Positions 1-12,725 of a DNA stretch of 64,000 bases are shown one piece after another. The notes under the pieces are model-generated. The model worked only from the letters and a program-made list of their open reading frames with translations, did no database searches and was not told the origin of the DNA. The stretch comes from Montifringilla adamsi (Eukaryota; Chordata; Aves; Passeriformes; Passeridae): the NCBI GenBank assembly GCA_017590115.1, contig JAGGNK010007448.1, forward strand, positions 3,450,815 through 3,514,814. The letters run 5' to 3'. How positions within the stretch are numbered: position 1 is the first letter of the stretch; each line of letters begins with the position of its first letter. The translations under genes were made by a program, and so were the position numbers.

Positions 1-3000
1 GAGGAAAAGCCTTCCATGCCCTTCCAGCAATGCTCAGTGCTGTTCACAGGAGGTAAATGCCGCTCCTTAGTCTAGACATCTCTGGAAGCGGGGAAGAAAA
101 ACAAAAAAGGGGAGGAATGCTAAGGATTTCCCAGGCCAGAGAGTCTTTCCAGGATCGTGCAGTTCGTGTCTGAAAGGCCAGGTTCACAGCAAAGGAGGAT
201 GAAATTTTGCTGCTCCAGGTTCACAGCAAAGGAGGATGAAGTTTTGCTGCTGTAAGTTCACACACAGCAAAGGAGGATGGAATTTTGCTGCTCCAGGTTC
301 ACAGCAAAGGAGGATGGAGTTTTGCTGTTGGCAGGTGATCCCATCCTGTGTTGTTCACACCCTCCCTGCCTCTGGCTGCCTCTCCCCCGGCAGCAGCATC
401 ACCAGCACTTCATCCTGGAAAGGGACATCAGTGGTACTTTGGAACGGTCAGGGTGCTGGGAGGGACACAGGGTGGGCAGCATCCTGCTTTCTGTTATTTA
501 CAGAATAACAGGATCCGGGGGAGTGGCAGAGGACACTGTAAAACCCGGGAAATCAGAGGGGAAATCAGAGCCCTGTGCGCTGCAGCGAGCCCTGCAGGGG
601 AGCCGGCTCCGCTCTCACACCTCGGCACAAAGCTCCCCATTATAGCCCGAGCCAGGCGCGACAATGCGGCCTTTCTTCCCCTGGAAAGGCGAGCTGGAGC
701 TGCAGCGCGATGCTCCAGGGCCAGAGGAGGAGGACAAGGGCCAATTAGCAGGTATTCAAACAAAGCAACAGCAAATAAAAAGAAACACACCCCAGACCAA
801 ACCAAAAAACTCACCTCGACCACAAGAACACTGTCCCCTCTGGCCCAGGCTACCTGCCAGCTTTGGCAGTGGAAGAAGAAATCCCTGGCTCTGTGTTCCC
901 AAGCCTTCAGGGGCTGCTTTGGGGAAGCTGTGTGTCCTCCAGCAGCTCTGCCATCGGTGCTGGATTGGGGTAAACTGAGCCCATGGCCTTGGCACACCTT
1001 TCACCCTGGCTAAAAACACCCTGCCAGCCTGGGGACACTGGACAGCAGTGGCCATGCTCTGCTCTGCTCTGCTCTGCAGGAGATGGCTCCTAGGCAAGGA
1101 GTGGGGGAAAAAATGGGGAATTTTGCTCTAGCCTCACTTGTCATCCGAGCTGGTGACTCCCAGCACGTGAAGATGCTGTCTCCAAGAGCCCTGCCAGGGT
1201 CCCAGGCACGCTCTGGGCTCCTGCTGAGCCCAGTGGGACCAGCAGCACAGGGACGTGCCCCCCAGCAAGCCCCCACACCATGGGCTGGGCCATGTGTTCT
1301 GTGAGGAGGCCATGGCTGCAGCAAATGCTGAGATTACTCAATTTTCGAATTAAAGCAAGGTCCTAGGGGTCTCCTAAAAATCCAGGCTCCACATCCATTT
1401 GTCTCCTTAAATACACACAGCAGGAGTTTGAGTCCATTTCCCAGTAGGAGCGAGATTGATCTCTCCTGCCTCCCTTCTCCACACCCCCCTCACCACACCA
1501 CCCTCTAAGCATTTCTGCAGCTGGCTGAGCTGCTCCACAGAAGCTTGTTTCAGGGGTTTTTGGGGGAAAAATGAACAGACCACAAACAGGAGGGACCACA
1601 CTGCCCAGCATACCTTGCCTTTTCTTCCCTCCATTGGCCACGGCTGCCCCATGGCCCTGGACATGCAGATGTGCATCCCTGTCAAGGATGCTCCTGGGAG
1701 GGATGGGGGAAGCAGGGTGCTCCCTGCCTTCCTGTGAGGGACAAGGACGTTTGCAGATCATGCACACCTGTGCTCTCACTCTCAGTCTGTGCCTCTGGGT
1801 GCACTCCAGGGCTGTGCTGGGCAGTAAGAAAGATGATGCCCACCCTATGGGGAGAGGGCTGGCAGAAGTATGTTTAAGGTGGAGGAGGAAAGTCACCATA
1901 ACCTGAGGGGACTCTGATTGGGGTGAGGAGCAGCTCTTCTCTTTGACTCTAGGATGTTCCCCAAAGTGAAAGCACCTGGAGTCACCACCTCTCTCTTCTC
2001 TCCCACATACACTGAACAGCATCCAGCCCTTGAGGTGTTGAGAGCATTTTGCCAGCAGAAAGCCCCACCACAGAGAGAAGCTCTTTGCTGTTGGGCATGG
2101 CCAGCCACTAACACCGGTGGAGGTTTCCTCCACAGCCCTGCAGTGGAGAATCTCCTCCAGCTTCATGTGCAGGAACCACTGTGATGTCTGCACTGCTGCA
2201 GAGCACAAAGGAAGCAGAAGAGAGATGCTGGCACTGATCAAAACTGATGCAGGATCCAAAGAGCTCCAGAGAAGTCCCTGGGAGATGACAGCCAAGGTCA
2301 CAGCTTCTCTGTCTCTTTATACCTTTGGAAGTCCCAGTGTGAGCACTCAGACTGAGAGCACTGGAGCTGTGACAGCAATGGTCCTGTAGAATTGGATCAG
2401 CTGGATCTCACCAGGTGACTGGGACTGGTGCAGGGGGGACTCCAGCACTGCCTCTGCTCCAGCAATAGTCCTTCCTGTCAAACCTGCCACCCACAGCCAC
2501 ACCAGGAAAGACATTCAACAAAGTCCTTCAAGAGCTGCTTGAACCTCCAAAAACATCTCCTTCACCCTGGCAAGCTCCAGCACTGCCACAGTCCCCAGCC
2601 AGGCTGCAGTGACCATTGATGGTGCAAATTCTTTGGCCAACACTATTAAACCACAGGGGAAACAAAGAAACTCCTAGTAGGATCTCAGTGCATAGTTCTC
2701 ACTGCATACAAGAAGGAAAAGAGGGGCCTGATACTTTTCCTCATACTCAGATTGTTTCTCCCCACTGCTGGGAGCAGGAGTTGTGCTGGAGCTGGGCTGG
2801 GAGGGCAGATCACACAGAGCTGAGAGTTACCTTGAGGACACTTCCTCTGGACAAATTCTCCCTGGACAGCAAAAGGCAAAACTCCTGGAGCCCTTTACAT
2901 TTCAGGCCCTTGCTTCAAAGCAAGAAGAAAACAGCAATTCCCACTCACATGGAAATAAAGACTTTTTAAACTCATTTCACGTGGGCAAAGTAATATATTT

Positions 3001-6000
3001 TCACCTCATCTCCTGCTTGGAAATGGTCAGTTTTAGCTGAAATCAAACATGCACACAAAGAAATACCACAAATCAGTCCACAGCAGACACCCAGCATGGA
3101 AACTGAAACTCCAGCACTTAAGAGTCTGGCAAGGTCATCAGCAACCAAGAACACAGCCTTGGACAGGGCTGTAGCTGTAAATTTTGAAAAGTTCATAATT
3201 CACTCCACTAAGGCAGATGAAAAGACAAACCTATTAAAAAACAGACACGCTGAAGAGGGCAAAATGTCTCTACCTGTGTTTTGCTTCATCTTTGCTGCTC
3301 AGCTTATACAGGAAAACTTGCAGCCAAGTTTCTAGAAGTCAATAATCCACCTTGCTAATGACCTTGTTATCTGTCTGTACAGCATTGTCTTTGTGGACAC
3401 ATATGTAGAGTGTTTACAATTTCTTTTTTTTTAACACTACAGGAGTTGGGATGTGCCTGCAGTTCCTCTAAGGTCACTACTCACTGTATTGATTGAGAAT
3501 CATCTCCATGAAGGGAGAAAAGCAGACAATGGAGCACTCAGGATTGGAGATGCTGGACTTGGTTCAGCCCAGGCAAGTGAAAATCCTATTTATGGCACAG
3601 TAGAACACCACTCTGCAGTGCCTGTCCTCTGGTGCTGAAAGTAGGTATTTCATCATCCAGATGATACATGAAATGCTCCTGGTGGGACATGACCTGTGGG
3701 AGCCTCTCAGTACACAGTACAGTCACCGATTAAACTTGGTGGTGTTCTGGGTCTTGGTTGACAGGCTGATGTCCCCATGGTGGTGGCAGCTCCTTACCAC
3801 CCCTAAATCCCTTTCCCTTTCATGGTAACCCTCCCTGCTCACAGGGGAAGCTGAGGGAGAGACAATGCCCCTGCCCTCCATAAGCATCCATTGTGCTCGA
3901 GCTCATGGTGCCACAAGAGGATGGGGACACCTTTCCACAGAGGCAGCACTAACCCCACACCAAACCATCCTCTCCAGGATAGGGACATGTCCCCCATGAG
4001 CTCCACTTCCTCCAGAGAGGAAAACTACAGCTCTGCCCAGCCCAGGCTGCCTGGAAAAACTTCCAATGTGGAGAACCAAGGTTTGTGCCGAGGTGGCAGC
4101 AAGTTCCTCAGCAGTGGTGGATTTCAGCCTTCAGGAACCAGGATTTGTCCCTGCTTGTGGTGCCAAGGACACCAAGAGAAGGAGAGGGAGAGGGAGAGAA
4201 TAAAAGTCCTGCAGAAGAGAGGCTGGTAGAGAGAAGGAGGAGAAACAAGCTGGAGTGAAGGGATGGAGGGAGCAGGACAGCACATCAGAAGTGAGCAAGA
4301 AGGGGAAAGTGATGGAGCTGATGCAACACAAGGGATTCATGCAGAGAGAATGGGAATGACTAAGAAATGGGTGCAGGGGAGGCAGAAAACACTCCCTTGT
4401 GTCCTGCTGGAGCAAGGGTGGGAATGGTCTGGGATGGGTTGTAGGGAGGAAGGCATGAGAGGGCCTGCTGTCAAGAGAAGCCTACAGCTGAAACAACCAG
4501 ATCCAGCTAAGGAGGGGGTGGTAAGACAAGACAGCATGATCCCACCTGCTGCTCACCCCAGCACCTGTGGATGGCACAAAGTGACCTGTCCTGGCACGTG
4601 CTGCTCACTGCCAGCTCCCTTAGTGCCTGCTCTGGCAGCATCCCCCTCCACGCTGCAGCTGCCCAGAGCCCTTACCCTGTCTCCTTTTACCCCAGCCCTG
4701 CCCATGCACAGCTCCTTGGGGTGAGGGGAGACTCACACACAGCACCTCACACAGGGACAGGCTCCCAGGGCATGCCCCTCCACCCCTGGGCGAGCAGGTG
4801 GAAGAGGAAGAGGAGGAGAGATGCACAACCCCCGGGAATATTGCTGGGGTGTCTCTGGTGTGGTTGGGGTTTTGTTTGTTTGCTGCTTTTCCCAGCGCCT
4901 CAGCAGGAAGCACAATGCGGGCTGAGCTCCAGCTGCAGCTGATGGGGCCAGGGGAGCAGGGGAGGGAGGGAAGGAGGGAGGAAGGGAGGCTGCTGGTGGA
5001 ACAGACTACAGCTCCTCAGAACAAGGAGGCACCCCAAGCGAGCCCAGCAGTGTTGGCAGGATGGCGGGGGGACAGGTGAGGAGGAAGATGAGGAGGAGGA
5101 AGAAGGGGGGAGTTTGCAGCCAGGCCCAGAGAGGCAGGGTGGCATTGTCACCTGGGCACAGGGCAATGCAGGGGACCTGGTGGTGAGCAAAGTCCATGGA
5201 AATCCTTCAGATCCTGCTGGGCTCCTCACTGTTATCCCCTTGTTGCTGGCTAACCTACCTCTTATATCCCTAAAAGAATGTCTTCTGGCAGATTGCTGCT
5301 GGGAAGCACATCTTTCTTGCCTGAAGGAAGCCAGCTGTCCCACTGCTCTCCCTGTACCTGCAGTGCCTCATCCCAGCACTGCCCTGGACACGCTGACAAC
5401 AGCAGGCCAACCCAACCTCTGCCCAGTGGGAAGAGCAGGCACGGGGTGGGGGAAATAGTGCAGGAAGGAAGCACAGTGGGAGAAAGGGAGCTTGAGGAAA
5501 AGACCCAGAAAGAGAGGCAAACTGAGGTGTGGAAGTCAGGCTCCTTCATGCAAGGAGCAAGAGGGCTGAGAGATGGGAAAGCAGGAACCAGATCAAGAGG
5601 TAGGCAAGGAGTGACTCCCCACAGACAGCACCCAGAAATTTGGGTACCGGGAGAAGCACGAGGACTATTCTCCCCATGAATGTGGGAAGGGGGTGAAGCA
5701 TCATTCCTGGTGCTCACACCTCCATGTGCCAGGATTGTTTCCTGACCTGCAGCCCTCTGCAGCCCACCCACAGCTGCTGCATGCTGGCTCACTGGAGATA
5801 TCCTAATCAAGTACAGGCTCAGTGCCAACAAGTGACTTTAAGCAGGTCTGTCATTTCTGGGCTTGAGATTGGGGTCAGAGGGCTGCAGAGGAGGGTGGGA
5901 GTGGCAGTGAACTGAGAAAGTGGGAACTCAATCTCCACAGGATTAACACTGAAGCTCTTGCAGGAGCCCAGCCCCAGCGACCGGTGACCTCCAGCCTGGC

Positions 6001-6445
6001 TGGTCTCTCCTGGAGTAACAGGGACCTCCTGTGGCTGTGGGACTGTCCCAAGGGGATGGTTCTTCCCTCCCTCTGCACCTTTGCAAAGCTAGGCTGGAGC
6101 CCTGGAGGACTTTGGCCACCCCCCAAACAGGTATGTCCTGGACCTTGGAGCCAGGAGTGAGGGACTGAGCTGGTGCTTGGCTCCTGAGACCTCTCCACAG
6201 GACACATCCTGCACACCAGCATGGACACTGGGAATGACTGTGGCCTTGGCATTGCCTTGAACCTATTGAAGGTAGGCAGATGCAGGTCTGAGAGGGCTGT
6301 GGGCAGCAGGACCAGCCAGCTCCATCCCTGACACCATCCCACACATGGAAACACCAAAACACCCCCCTCGCTCCAGGGAACCTGCAGGAGGGGATCTGAG
6401 AGGGGACCGAGTGAGGTCACAGAGTGGGGCTGGCCCGTCACTCAC
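1..6445 (-). other. ASTN2 intron, 3' side continues past left edge
   Basis: No exon of ASTN2 (the next should begin with AFKSALMSSYWC-like sequence) and no other recognisable gene was found here. The block holds a four-copy 37-bp tandem repeat near 180-330, a short TGCTC repeat (about 1055-1078) and purine-rich stretches (about 4170-4200, 4950-5110). Long open frames such as the one on the minus strand at 1363-2301 resemble nothing known and look like chance. Confidence 0.8.
179..333. repeat. 37-bp tandem repeat, four copies
   Basis: Four copies of a unit starting AGGTTCACAGCAAAGGAGGA and ending in TTTTGCTGCTCC-like sequence. Spacing is 37, 37 and 41 bp; the third copy has a 4-bp CA insertion. 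No coding meaning is evident. Confidence 0.9.
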
Positions 6446-6711
6446 CTCCCTGGTGTCGTTGTCCTGGATCAGAGCGTACAGAGGCACCACCCTGTTGATC
6501 TCCAGCAGCACGGGGGTCGGGCTGAGCTGCTCCTTGCCGGGCCGCCGGCACAGGTGGCAGGTGGAGGGGCAGCGCCCCTTCTCCTCGCAGTGAATCTCCA
6601 CACCCGAGATGAGGTGGTCATCTGACAGCATCTGTGCCGTCAGCAGGCCTGACAGGTACGTGATGAAGGGCATGGATTTCAGCTCCTTCTTGTTCCCAAG
6701 CTCAGTTGTTT
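6446..6711 (-). CDS. ASTN2: ASTN2 internal exon: post-MACPF Cys-rich segment
   Basis: This 266-nt exon begins TTELGNKKELKSMPFITYL and continues through LTAQMLSDDHLISGVEIHC, the Cys-rich CEEKGRCPSTCHLCRR stretch, and INRVVPLYALIQDND to TRE at the donor. The acceptor is CTAACCCAG and the donor is GGGAG|GTGAGT, leaving phase 0. It lies between the MACPF domain and the fibronectin type III domain, whose exons should lie beyond the left edge; I found no sign of the next exon in 1-6445. It is the last ASTN2 exon in the window and follows the TRIM32-bearing intron, the same arrangement as in mammals. Confidence 0.97.
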
Positions 6712-9681
6712 CTGGGTTAGGGAGAGGGGAGAAACCAAACAGTATTAAACAAAGCTCAGCTCAGGACTCTTCCCAAAGCCAAACTGTCCTGCAGCCAGGA
6801 TAAATGCAGCTGCTGAAGGTGTAGGCCAGGTGGAAGCAGGAAAAAAAGAAAAGACAAGGAAAGAAGGAGAAAAATGGGACTTGCAGGTCACTCCTTGGAA
6901 GTGTGAGCTTTCCCAGACAAGCACGGAGGCCAGCCCCACCTCTGTGACCTCACTCAGTCCCCTCTCAGATCTAAATTGACAAAACTGATTGCTCTTCTCT
7001 TTTCCAACTCATGTTTTTCTTTTTTCTAACTTGCATATCCACTTTCTGTGCTCCAAAATGAGACAAAATCACCTCAGTGATTTTTCTCTTCCCTGCCAAA
7101 GAGAAAAATCCCCAAAGGGACCAGGCCAAGGAGCTGAATGCCCTTTACCCCCACCCTAACACCAGCCCCCTCTAGTCCTTGTGGTCCTCAGGTCATTCTT
7201 GTGGGTGACACATTATCCAGGGCGCTGAAATGGATCCAAAGAGGCTGCAAAAGGACTGCGTGGAGGGATGGAGCCCCTTGGCAGTGGGGAAAAGCAGGTA
7301 CGAGAACAAACTCACTGCTTGGAGAATAGATGGAGACATTACCAAAACCAAACTGCCAACACTGCTTTTAGGAAACATTCAGGCCTTTGAAATCCACTGG
7401 GAAACCTCCTGGTGGTCTTAAGCACAAGACAATAAACCTGGACAACCTTTACCTTGTTCTGTGTTTGTCCAAAAACTTGCCAAGGCCAAGGGAAGTATCA
7501 CACTTGAACAAAGGAGACATGACTCCAATGTCTGCCCTGTGCACTTCCACTTAAATTCTTTGTCTATAGCTGGATTGAACCAAGAAGGTCCAACTTTTAT
7601 AACCTGGTGACAGACCTACAGAAGAAAAGTCTTTCTTCATCTTATGGCTGTTGCCTCTAGCAACAAATTCCCAGTCCTGAGAGGAGCGGAAGAGGAGCAA
7701 GGGCTGTCTCAGCACGCTCGGCTTGCAGTGACATGCAGCTGATCTGGCAAGGCACAAGCCATTTGGAAATACAAGTAAACAGCATTCATTCATGACTCCC
7801 AGAGCCCTCGAGGGTAGGGACAGCCCTTCCCTGCTGTCTGACTGTCAGGGAACACTTCTGTGCACAGGATCAAAGCTGTCACGGGGAGAACAAGCAAATT
7901 CCAACCAACCCGTGCTTTAGTGGAATAAAAGGGGAGCAGTTGCTAAGATAAATTAAAAGAAGGTTGTAGGGAGATGTTTCAACATCTAGGGAGACACTGG
8001 TGTACACAGACATGGGAAACAGGAGTTGCAGCTGCTTCTTGGAGAGATTATTTTCTAGAAGACCAGCTCCAGGCAACTTCAAGTCTTATAAGGGAAAGCC
8101 ATGAAGCCTTGAAAAACAGGGTGGCAGAAAAAGAAGGAATTTATGGGGGGATACCATGAGCCTCCTCTCATTTGTCAATTAGAGTAGCATCTTCTAACAT
8201 CACTACTAAAGTATGTGTAGAAGAGAAAGGAGATAATTACACTTCTGGGCTGCAAAGCTTCTTCACCAGAGCTGAAGCAGCTTTAGAGATCCTTCATGGA
8301 GAAGGGAGTTTTGGAGCCATGCTTTAAGGAGGACATGAACACTGAAAAAACAGTGGAATCAGTCATCTCATTACTGGCAACAGGATATCAAACCTTCCTT
8401 CTGAATTATTGGCCTTATAGCTAAGAATTATAGATCACTATAATCCAACCATTTCAGGAGCAGCAGTGCTCAGGTGGAGCTGCACAGGGGAAGGCCCAGA
8501 GTTCTGAAAATGAGGTAAGGTAGAAAACTGTGAGCAGAACAGCTGCCCTTCCCCAGCAGCCATGGGCTCAGTGACAGATTAACCACGAAGCTGGGTGATT
8601 CATGGCAGACCTGTGAGCAGAGCAGGCTTCATGGCTGAGGTGGAATTGGCTGTCTGCAGTTAATCCTCTTTAGAACAGATCCCAGCTGCACTGGGGAAAA
8701 GGATTCCTTTGCAGACTGACAAAAATCTATGGTGTTCCCTTGTATGAGGGCTCTGGGTACAACTCCAAAGGAGGAAAATGAAATAGGATGTGGGTTAGCA
8801 GAGGGAAACTGGCTTCATTGTCAAATTGCCAGCTCTCATCCAAACACTTAGATGGCATCAGCACTGGATGGCAGTTCCTGGTAGCTTTTGTGGGATGTGT
8901 TTGAGGTGCGTGCAACAGCCCTAACAAAATAATCCCCCTATTTCTGCTATTGGAACCCATCTGGGAGCACCAGCAGCACACCCTGCTTGTGAGCCAGCTC
9001 CTCCAGAGCTAGAGAGAGGCAGTGAGGAGGAGATGCTCCTTATCTGCTTCCTCAGGTGCCTCATCCCTAGAAAGCTGGAGGTTTCCTTGCTGGACACAGA
9101 ACTTCCCTCTCATCCCACCCACATCCCCCACTCATCACTCAGGGCATCTCACAGAGGAGGTGTTCAGATCTGAGAGGTATTTTCCCTCCAAAACATACAC
9201 CTGCACCTGCCATTGCAACTATAGCCTGTGAAGATGGGATTGGGGTCCCTCCATTTCCCCCTGCCCTACATCTAACATGAGTTTTGGTTCTCTCTTCAGC
9301 TCCCTGCATGCAAGGAGAGGGCTCAGCAGTGAATGGGAGAAGCCCCACAAGTTCTTGTAGGCTCAGCCTGGCTTTTATTACCTATATAGAACAGGATAAC
9401 CTCCCAGGACACTCCTGCAAAGTCTCTGCTTCACTCCTGGGGAAGGGCTTTGCAGGTGACTGCTGCCAGGACACTCCCAAGGTCCTTTCTGGGAAGAGGA
9501 AGAGACTCAGCTGCAATAGTGAGGATATGGGGATCCCTAATCAGCCCCTGAATCTGAACATGTTGCCACTAACACTGCTGGCAACTCAGCTGAACCCTGG
9601 CAACATCTGTTTGGGAGCAGAGAGCCTTGGATGCAATTGGACACATCACAGCAACTTGTGGGAGTTTTAGGTTTTTTGTCT

Positions 9682-9861
9682 GAAATATGGATTTAAATAA
9701 ACAACAACCAAAAATTCCAAAAACACAACAAACACACAAACAAACAAATAAACAAACAACTACCACCACCACAAAATTGAAATATGGATTTAAATAAACA
9801 ACAACCAAAAAATTCCAAAAACACAACAAACAAACAAACAACTACCACCACCACAAAAGAA
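9682..9861. repeat. Tandem duplication with CAAA-rich tail
   Basis: Two direct copies beginning GAAATATGGATTTAAATAAA at 9682 and 9779, each followed by ATTCCAAAAACACAACAAAC, a variable (AAAC)n run and ACTACCACCACCACAAAA. The copies are 97 and about 83 bp; they differ mainly in the length of the (AAAC)n run. Confidence 0.9.
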
Positions 9862-10939
9862 ATAAAATAACAGCCTCGTGCCAGCATCGGGGCTTGTGTA
9901 AGAAAGGGAGGATGAGCAGAACAGGGCGTGCAGAGGTAATGTTTGCCTGCTGGGGTGCCTGGCTCCATTTCTGAGCTCCACCAGGATTTTACAGTCCCAC
10001 AGCATGAGGTGTGTGCCTGCACAAAGGGGTCCCTGCTCAGGATGCAGCAGTTGCTGATGTGGGAAAATGCTTCCAGCATTACCAGCAGCACCTCCTGGTG
10101 CATGGACATGAGGGAGCAGGGTAACACCACTACAACAAAACCAACAGCACAATGCCTAATTTGTACTGGAGTGCTGTCCTGTCTTGAGAGCTCCCAGGAG
10201 AAGATGGGTTTCCTAGTGGCTCAGCATTTCATACAACACCTCTTCCAAAAGATCCCCAAGTCATCCCAAAACTGGGAACCATTCCACTTGCCACAAGAAT
10301 GCAGCTATATCAGGGGTAGGATGTGATATCTCCTGAAGAGCAGAAATGCTTGGAACAAGGACAGGAGAAGGCTCTCCAGCCGGAGTTGTAGAGAGAAGAG
10401 TGGGAACAGACCCAGGTAGGGATTCCTACAGGCTCAGCAGGTTAACCCCACCAACACCAACAGGCTGCTCAGCTGGGCTTGATTTAGGACCTGGGATTTG
10501 CATTTTATGCAAGGAAGAGAGAATTCTGGTCCACCTTCCCCATACAACAGTCTTCACTGGACAGACCTAGTGCCACCACAGGCAGGACAGTGGGGACTTG
10601 TGGCCAGGACACACCCACTGACACAGGCTGCCTGTTTATCACCTGGTGGAATAATACCCTTTTGGCTGGCAAATCCATCCAAAGGGATTTAGAAAGGAAA
10701 TCAATAGATGTGTTTGCCTGGGAATTTCTCCTGCACTGAGATATTGCCACTGCAGTGGCCACCAGGTCTGTGAAGAGCTTGGACAGATTTAATGCTGCCC
10801 GCTGTTAGAGATGGGAAAACAGTGCTGGGGCTGCGAGGAAGGCGTGGGCACAGTGTCCAGGGGTTGTAAGACTGGCACATCCATCCATGTGTGTGGGAAG
10901 GATGGGACAGGACAAGAGGGAATGGCTGGCAGAGAGCAA

Positions 10940-11158
10940 GGTTAGATGGGATATCAGGAAAAAAAAATTCTTCCCAATGAGAGTGGAGTGGTCCTGGCAC
11001 AGGGTGCCCAGAGCAGCTGTGGCTGCCCCTGGATCCCTGGCAGTGCCCAAGGCCAGGCTAGACAGGGCTGGGAGCAGCCTGGGACAGTGGGAGGTGTCCT
11101 GTCCATGTCAGGGGGTGGAACGAGATGGGCTTTGAGGTTCCTTCCAACCCAAACCAGG
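10940..11158 (+). mobile_element. CR1 LINE 3'-end fragment
   Basis: Contains the CR1 series GCACAGGGTGCCCAGAGCAG, CAGTGCCCAAGGCCAGGCT, GGGAGGTGTCC and the terminal CCTTCCAACCCAAACC. 5'-truncated, as usual for avian CR1. Confidence 0.85.
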
Positions 11159-11319
11159 GTTTGAGCTCAAGGATGAAGGGGAAACACCGCCCCACCCAAA
11201 CCACCAAACAAGCACCAACACCCCAGTCCCGGAGCTCAGCGTGGGTCGGGCAAGTGATTACTCCCGAGGAACCGCTAGGCGACTTTTGGGACTCGCGGCA
11301 CGGATGCCAGGTGGGAATG

Positions 11320-11540
11320 CCATTGCCAGGTGCTCAGCGTGGCGGGGGTTGCGGGATGCGGGCGCGGAGCTCCGGCGGGCGCTGCGGGGGCGGCGCGGCC
11401 CCTCCCGGGCGGGTCCCGGCCCGCGGGGCAGCCCCGGCCCAGCCGCTCCGCGGGGCCCTGCTGCCCTCTCGTGGCACCGCGGCGGGACGGCGCTGGGATC
11501 CCGGCGTGCGGCACACCGCCCGGGCTTTGGAACACCGGCC
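11320..11540. promoter_or_regulatory. Small GC-rich, CpG-dense island inside the ASTN2 intron
   Basis: Dense CG dinucleotides and GC boxes (GGGGGCGGCG) with no recognised exon. A CTCF-like motif lies at 11461-11474. It could be an orphan CpG island, an alternative promoter, or the GC-biased seed from which the adjacent minisatellite grew; the sequence alone does not decide. Confidence 0.5.
11461..11474 (-). promoter_or_regulatory. CTCF-like motif
   Basis: Minus strand CCACGAGAGGGCAG fits the CTCF core CCASYAGRKGGCR at 12 of 13 positions (G instead of C/T at position 5). It is located in the small GC-rich island. Binding is inference. Confidence 0.4.
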
Positions 11541-12205
11541 GGGCTCTGGGAACACCATCCCGGCTTTGGGAACACCATCCCGGCTCTGGGAACACCGTCT
11601 GGGCTTTGGGAACACCGTCTGGGCTTTGGAACACCGTCCTGGCTTTGGGAGCACCGTCTGGGCTTTGGAACACCATCCCGGCTTTGGGAACACCATCCCG
11701 GCTCTGGGAACACTGTCCGGGCTTTGGAACACCATGCCGGCTCTGGGAACACCATCCGGGCTCTGGGAACACCGTCCTGGCTTTGGGAACACCGTCCTGT
11801 CTTTGGGAACACAGTCCCAGCTCTGGGAACACCGTCCCGGCTTTGGGAACACCATCCAGGCTTTGGGAACACCATCCCGGGCTTTGGGAACAACATCCCG
11901 GGCTTTGGGAACACCGTCCCAGTGTGGGCACACCATCCTGGCTTTGGGAACACTGTCCCGGGCTTTGGGAACACCGTCCCGGCTTTTGGAACACCGTCCC
12001 AGTGTGGGCACACCATCCTGGCTTTGGGAACACCGTCCCGGCTTTGGGAACACCGTCCCAGCGTGGGCACACCATCCCAGGATGCGGCACACCATCACAG
12101 GATGTGGCACATCATCCTGGCATGCGGCACACCATCCGGGCTTTGAGAACACCATCCCAGGATGCAGAATATCATCCCAGGATATGGCAAACCATCCCTG
12201 TGTGG
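11513..12205. repeat. Large 20-bp minisatellite (about 33 units)
   Basis: Tandem units close to GGGAACACCATCCCGGCTTT, with variants in CCG/CAT, GCTTT/GCTCT and, toward the 3' end, a diverged class (GGCACACCATCCCAGGATGC). Units from about 11540 to 12060 are very similar, and the end from 12060 is more degenerate. It directly follows a small GC-rich island at 11320-11515. The period is not a multiple of three and units lack stop codons, so all frames are open on both strands; these are not genes. Confidence 0.93.
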
Positions 12206-12399
12206 GCATATGGTCCCCTACATCCCACCGTCCTCGCCCCGTGACCCCTCCATGCCACCCGCGGGGTCTCATCCTGCTGTCCTCACCCCAGCCTCGGGGA
12301 GGAGAGCGTGTCACAGTGAATGTGTAACATCCCCTGGGTGTCCGTGCTGGATAAACTCCCGAGCGTGAGGCTCCATGACCCCTTTTAAGCTCCTGTTTA

Positions 12400-12725
12400 T
12401 AGAATGTGAAGGGGCTGGAGTGGACGTTAAAGGTCATCCCATTCCAAGCCCGTGCCGTGGGATGGGATGTCTCCCGTTAGACCAGGTTGCTCCAAGCCCC
12501 ATCCAACCTTGCTTTGAGCACATACAGGGATGGAGCAGCCACAACCTCCCTGGGCAATCTGTGCCAGTGCCTCACCATCGTCGCAATAAAAAAACCAAAA
12601 AACTTCTTCTCAATATTTAATCTAAATTTCCCTGTTTCAATTTGTACCCAAAACTCCTTGTCCTGTCACCACAGTTCCTGGGGAAGAGCACCTTTATGTC
12701 CACATTGCCTCTGCCCCTCTTTACA
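12400..12725 (-). mobile_element. CR1 LINE 3'-end fragment
   Basis: Reverse orientation CR1 sequence: ATAGAATGTG near the 3' end, ATCCAACCTTGCTTTGAGCA, CCACAACCTCCCTGGGCAAT and ATATTTAATCTAAATTTCCC. Moderately diverged. Confidence 0.85.

Noticed and set aside
1363..2301. 312-codon minus-strand frame
   Set aside because: No domain, splice or conservation signal is recognised; it is consistent with chance in GC-rich intron.
2972..3196. Minus-strand frame with a Cys/Ile/Leu-rich hydrophobic stretch
   Set aside because: Short, with no family resemblance and no splice or promoter context.
1..6445. Search for the next ASTN2 exon (FNIII side)
   Set aside because: No minus-strand segment with the expected protein sequence and splice sites was found; it must lie beyond the left edge.
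11125..12437. Open frames of 270-400 codons on both strands with a periodic GFGNTxPALGTPS-type protein
   Set aside because: They arise from a 20-bp tandem repeat without stop codons; three frames and both strands are open at once, so no frame is favoured.
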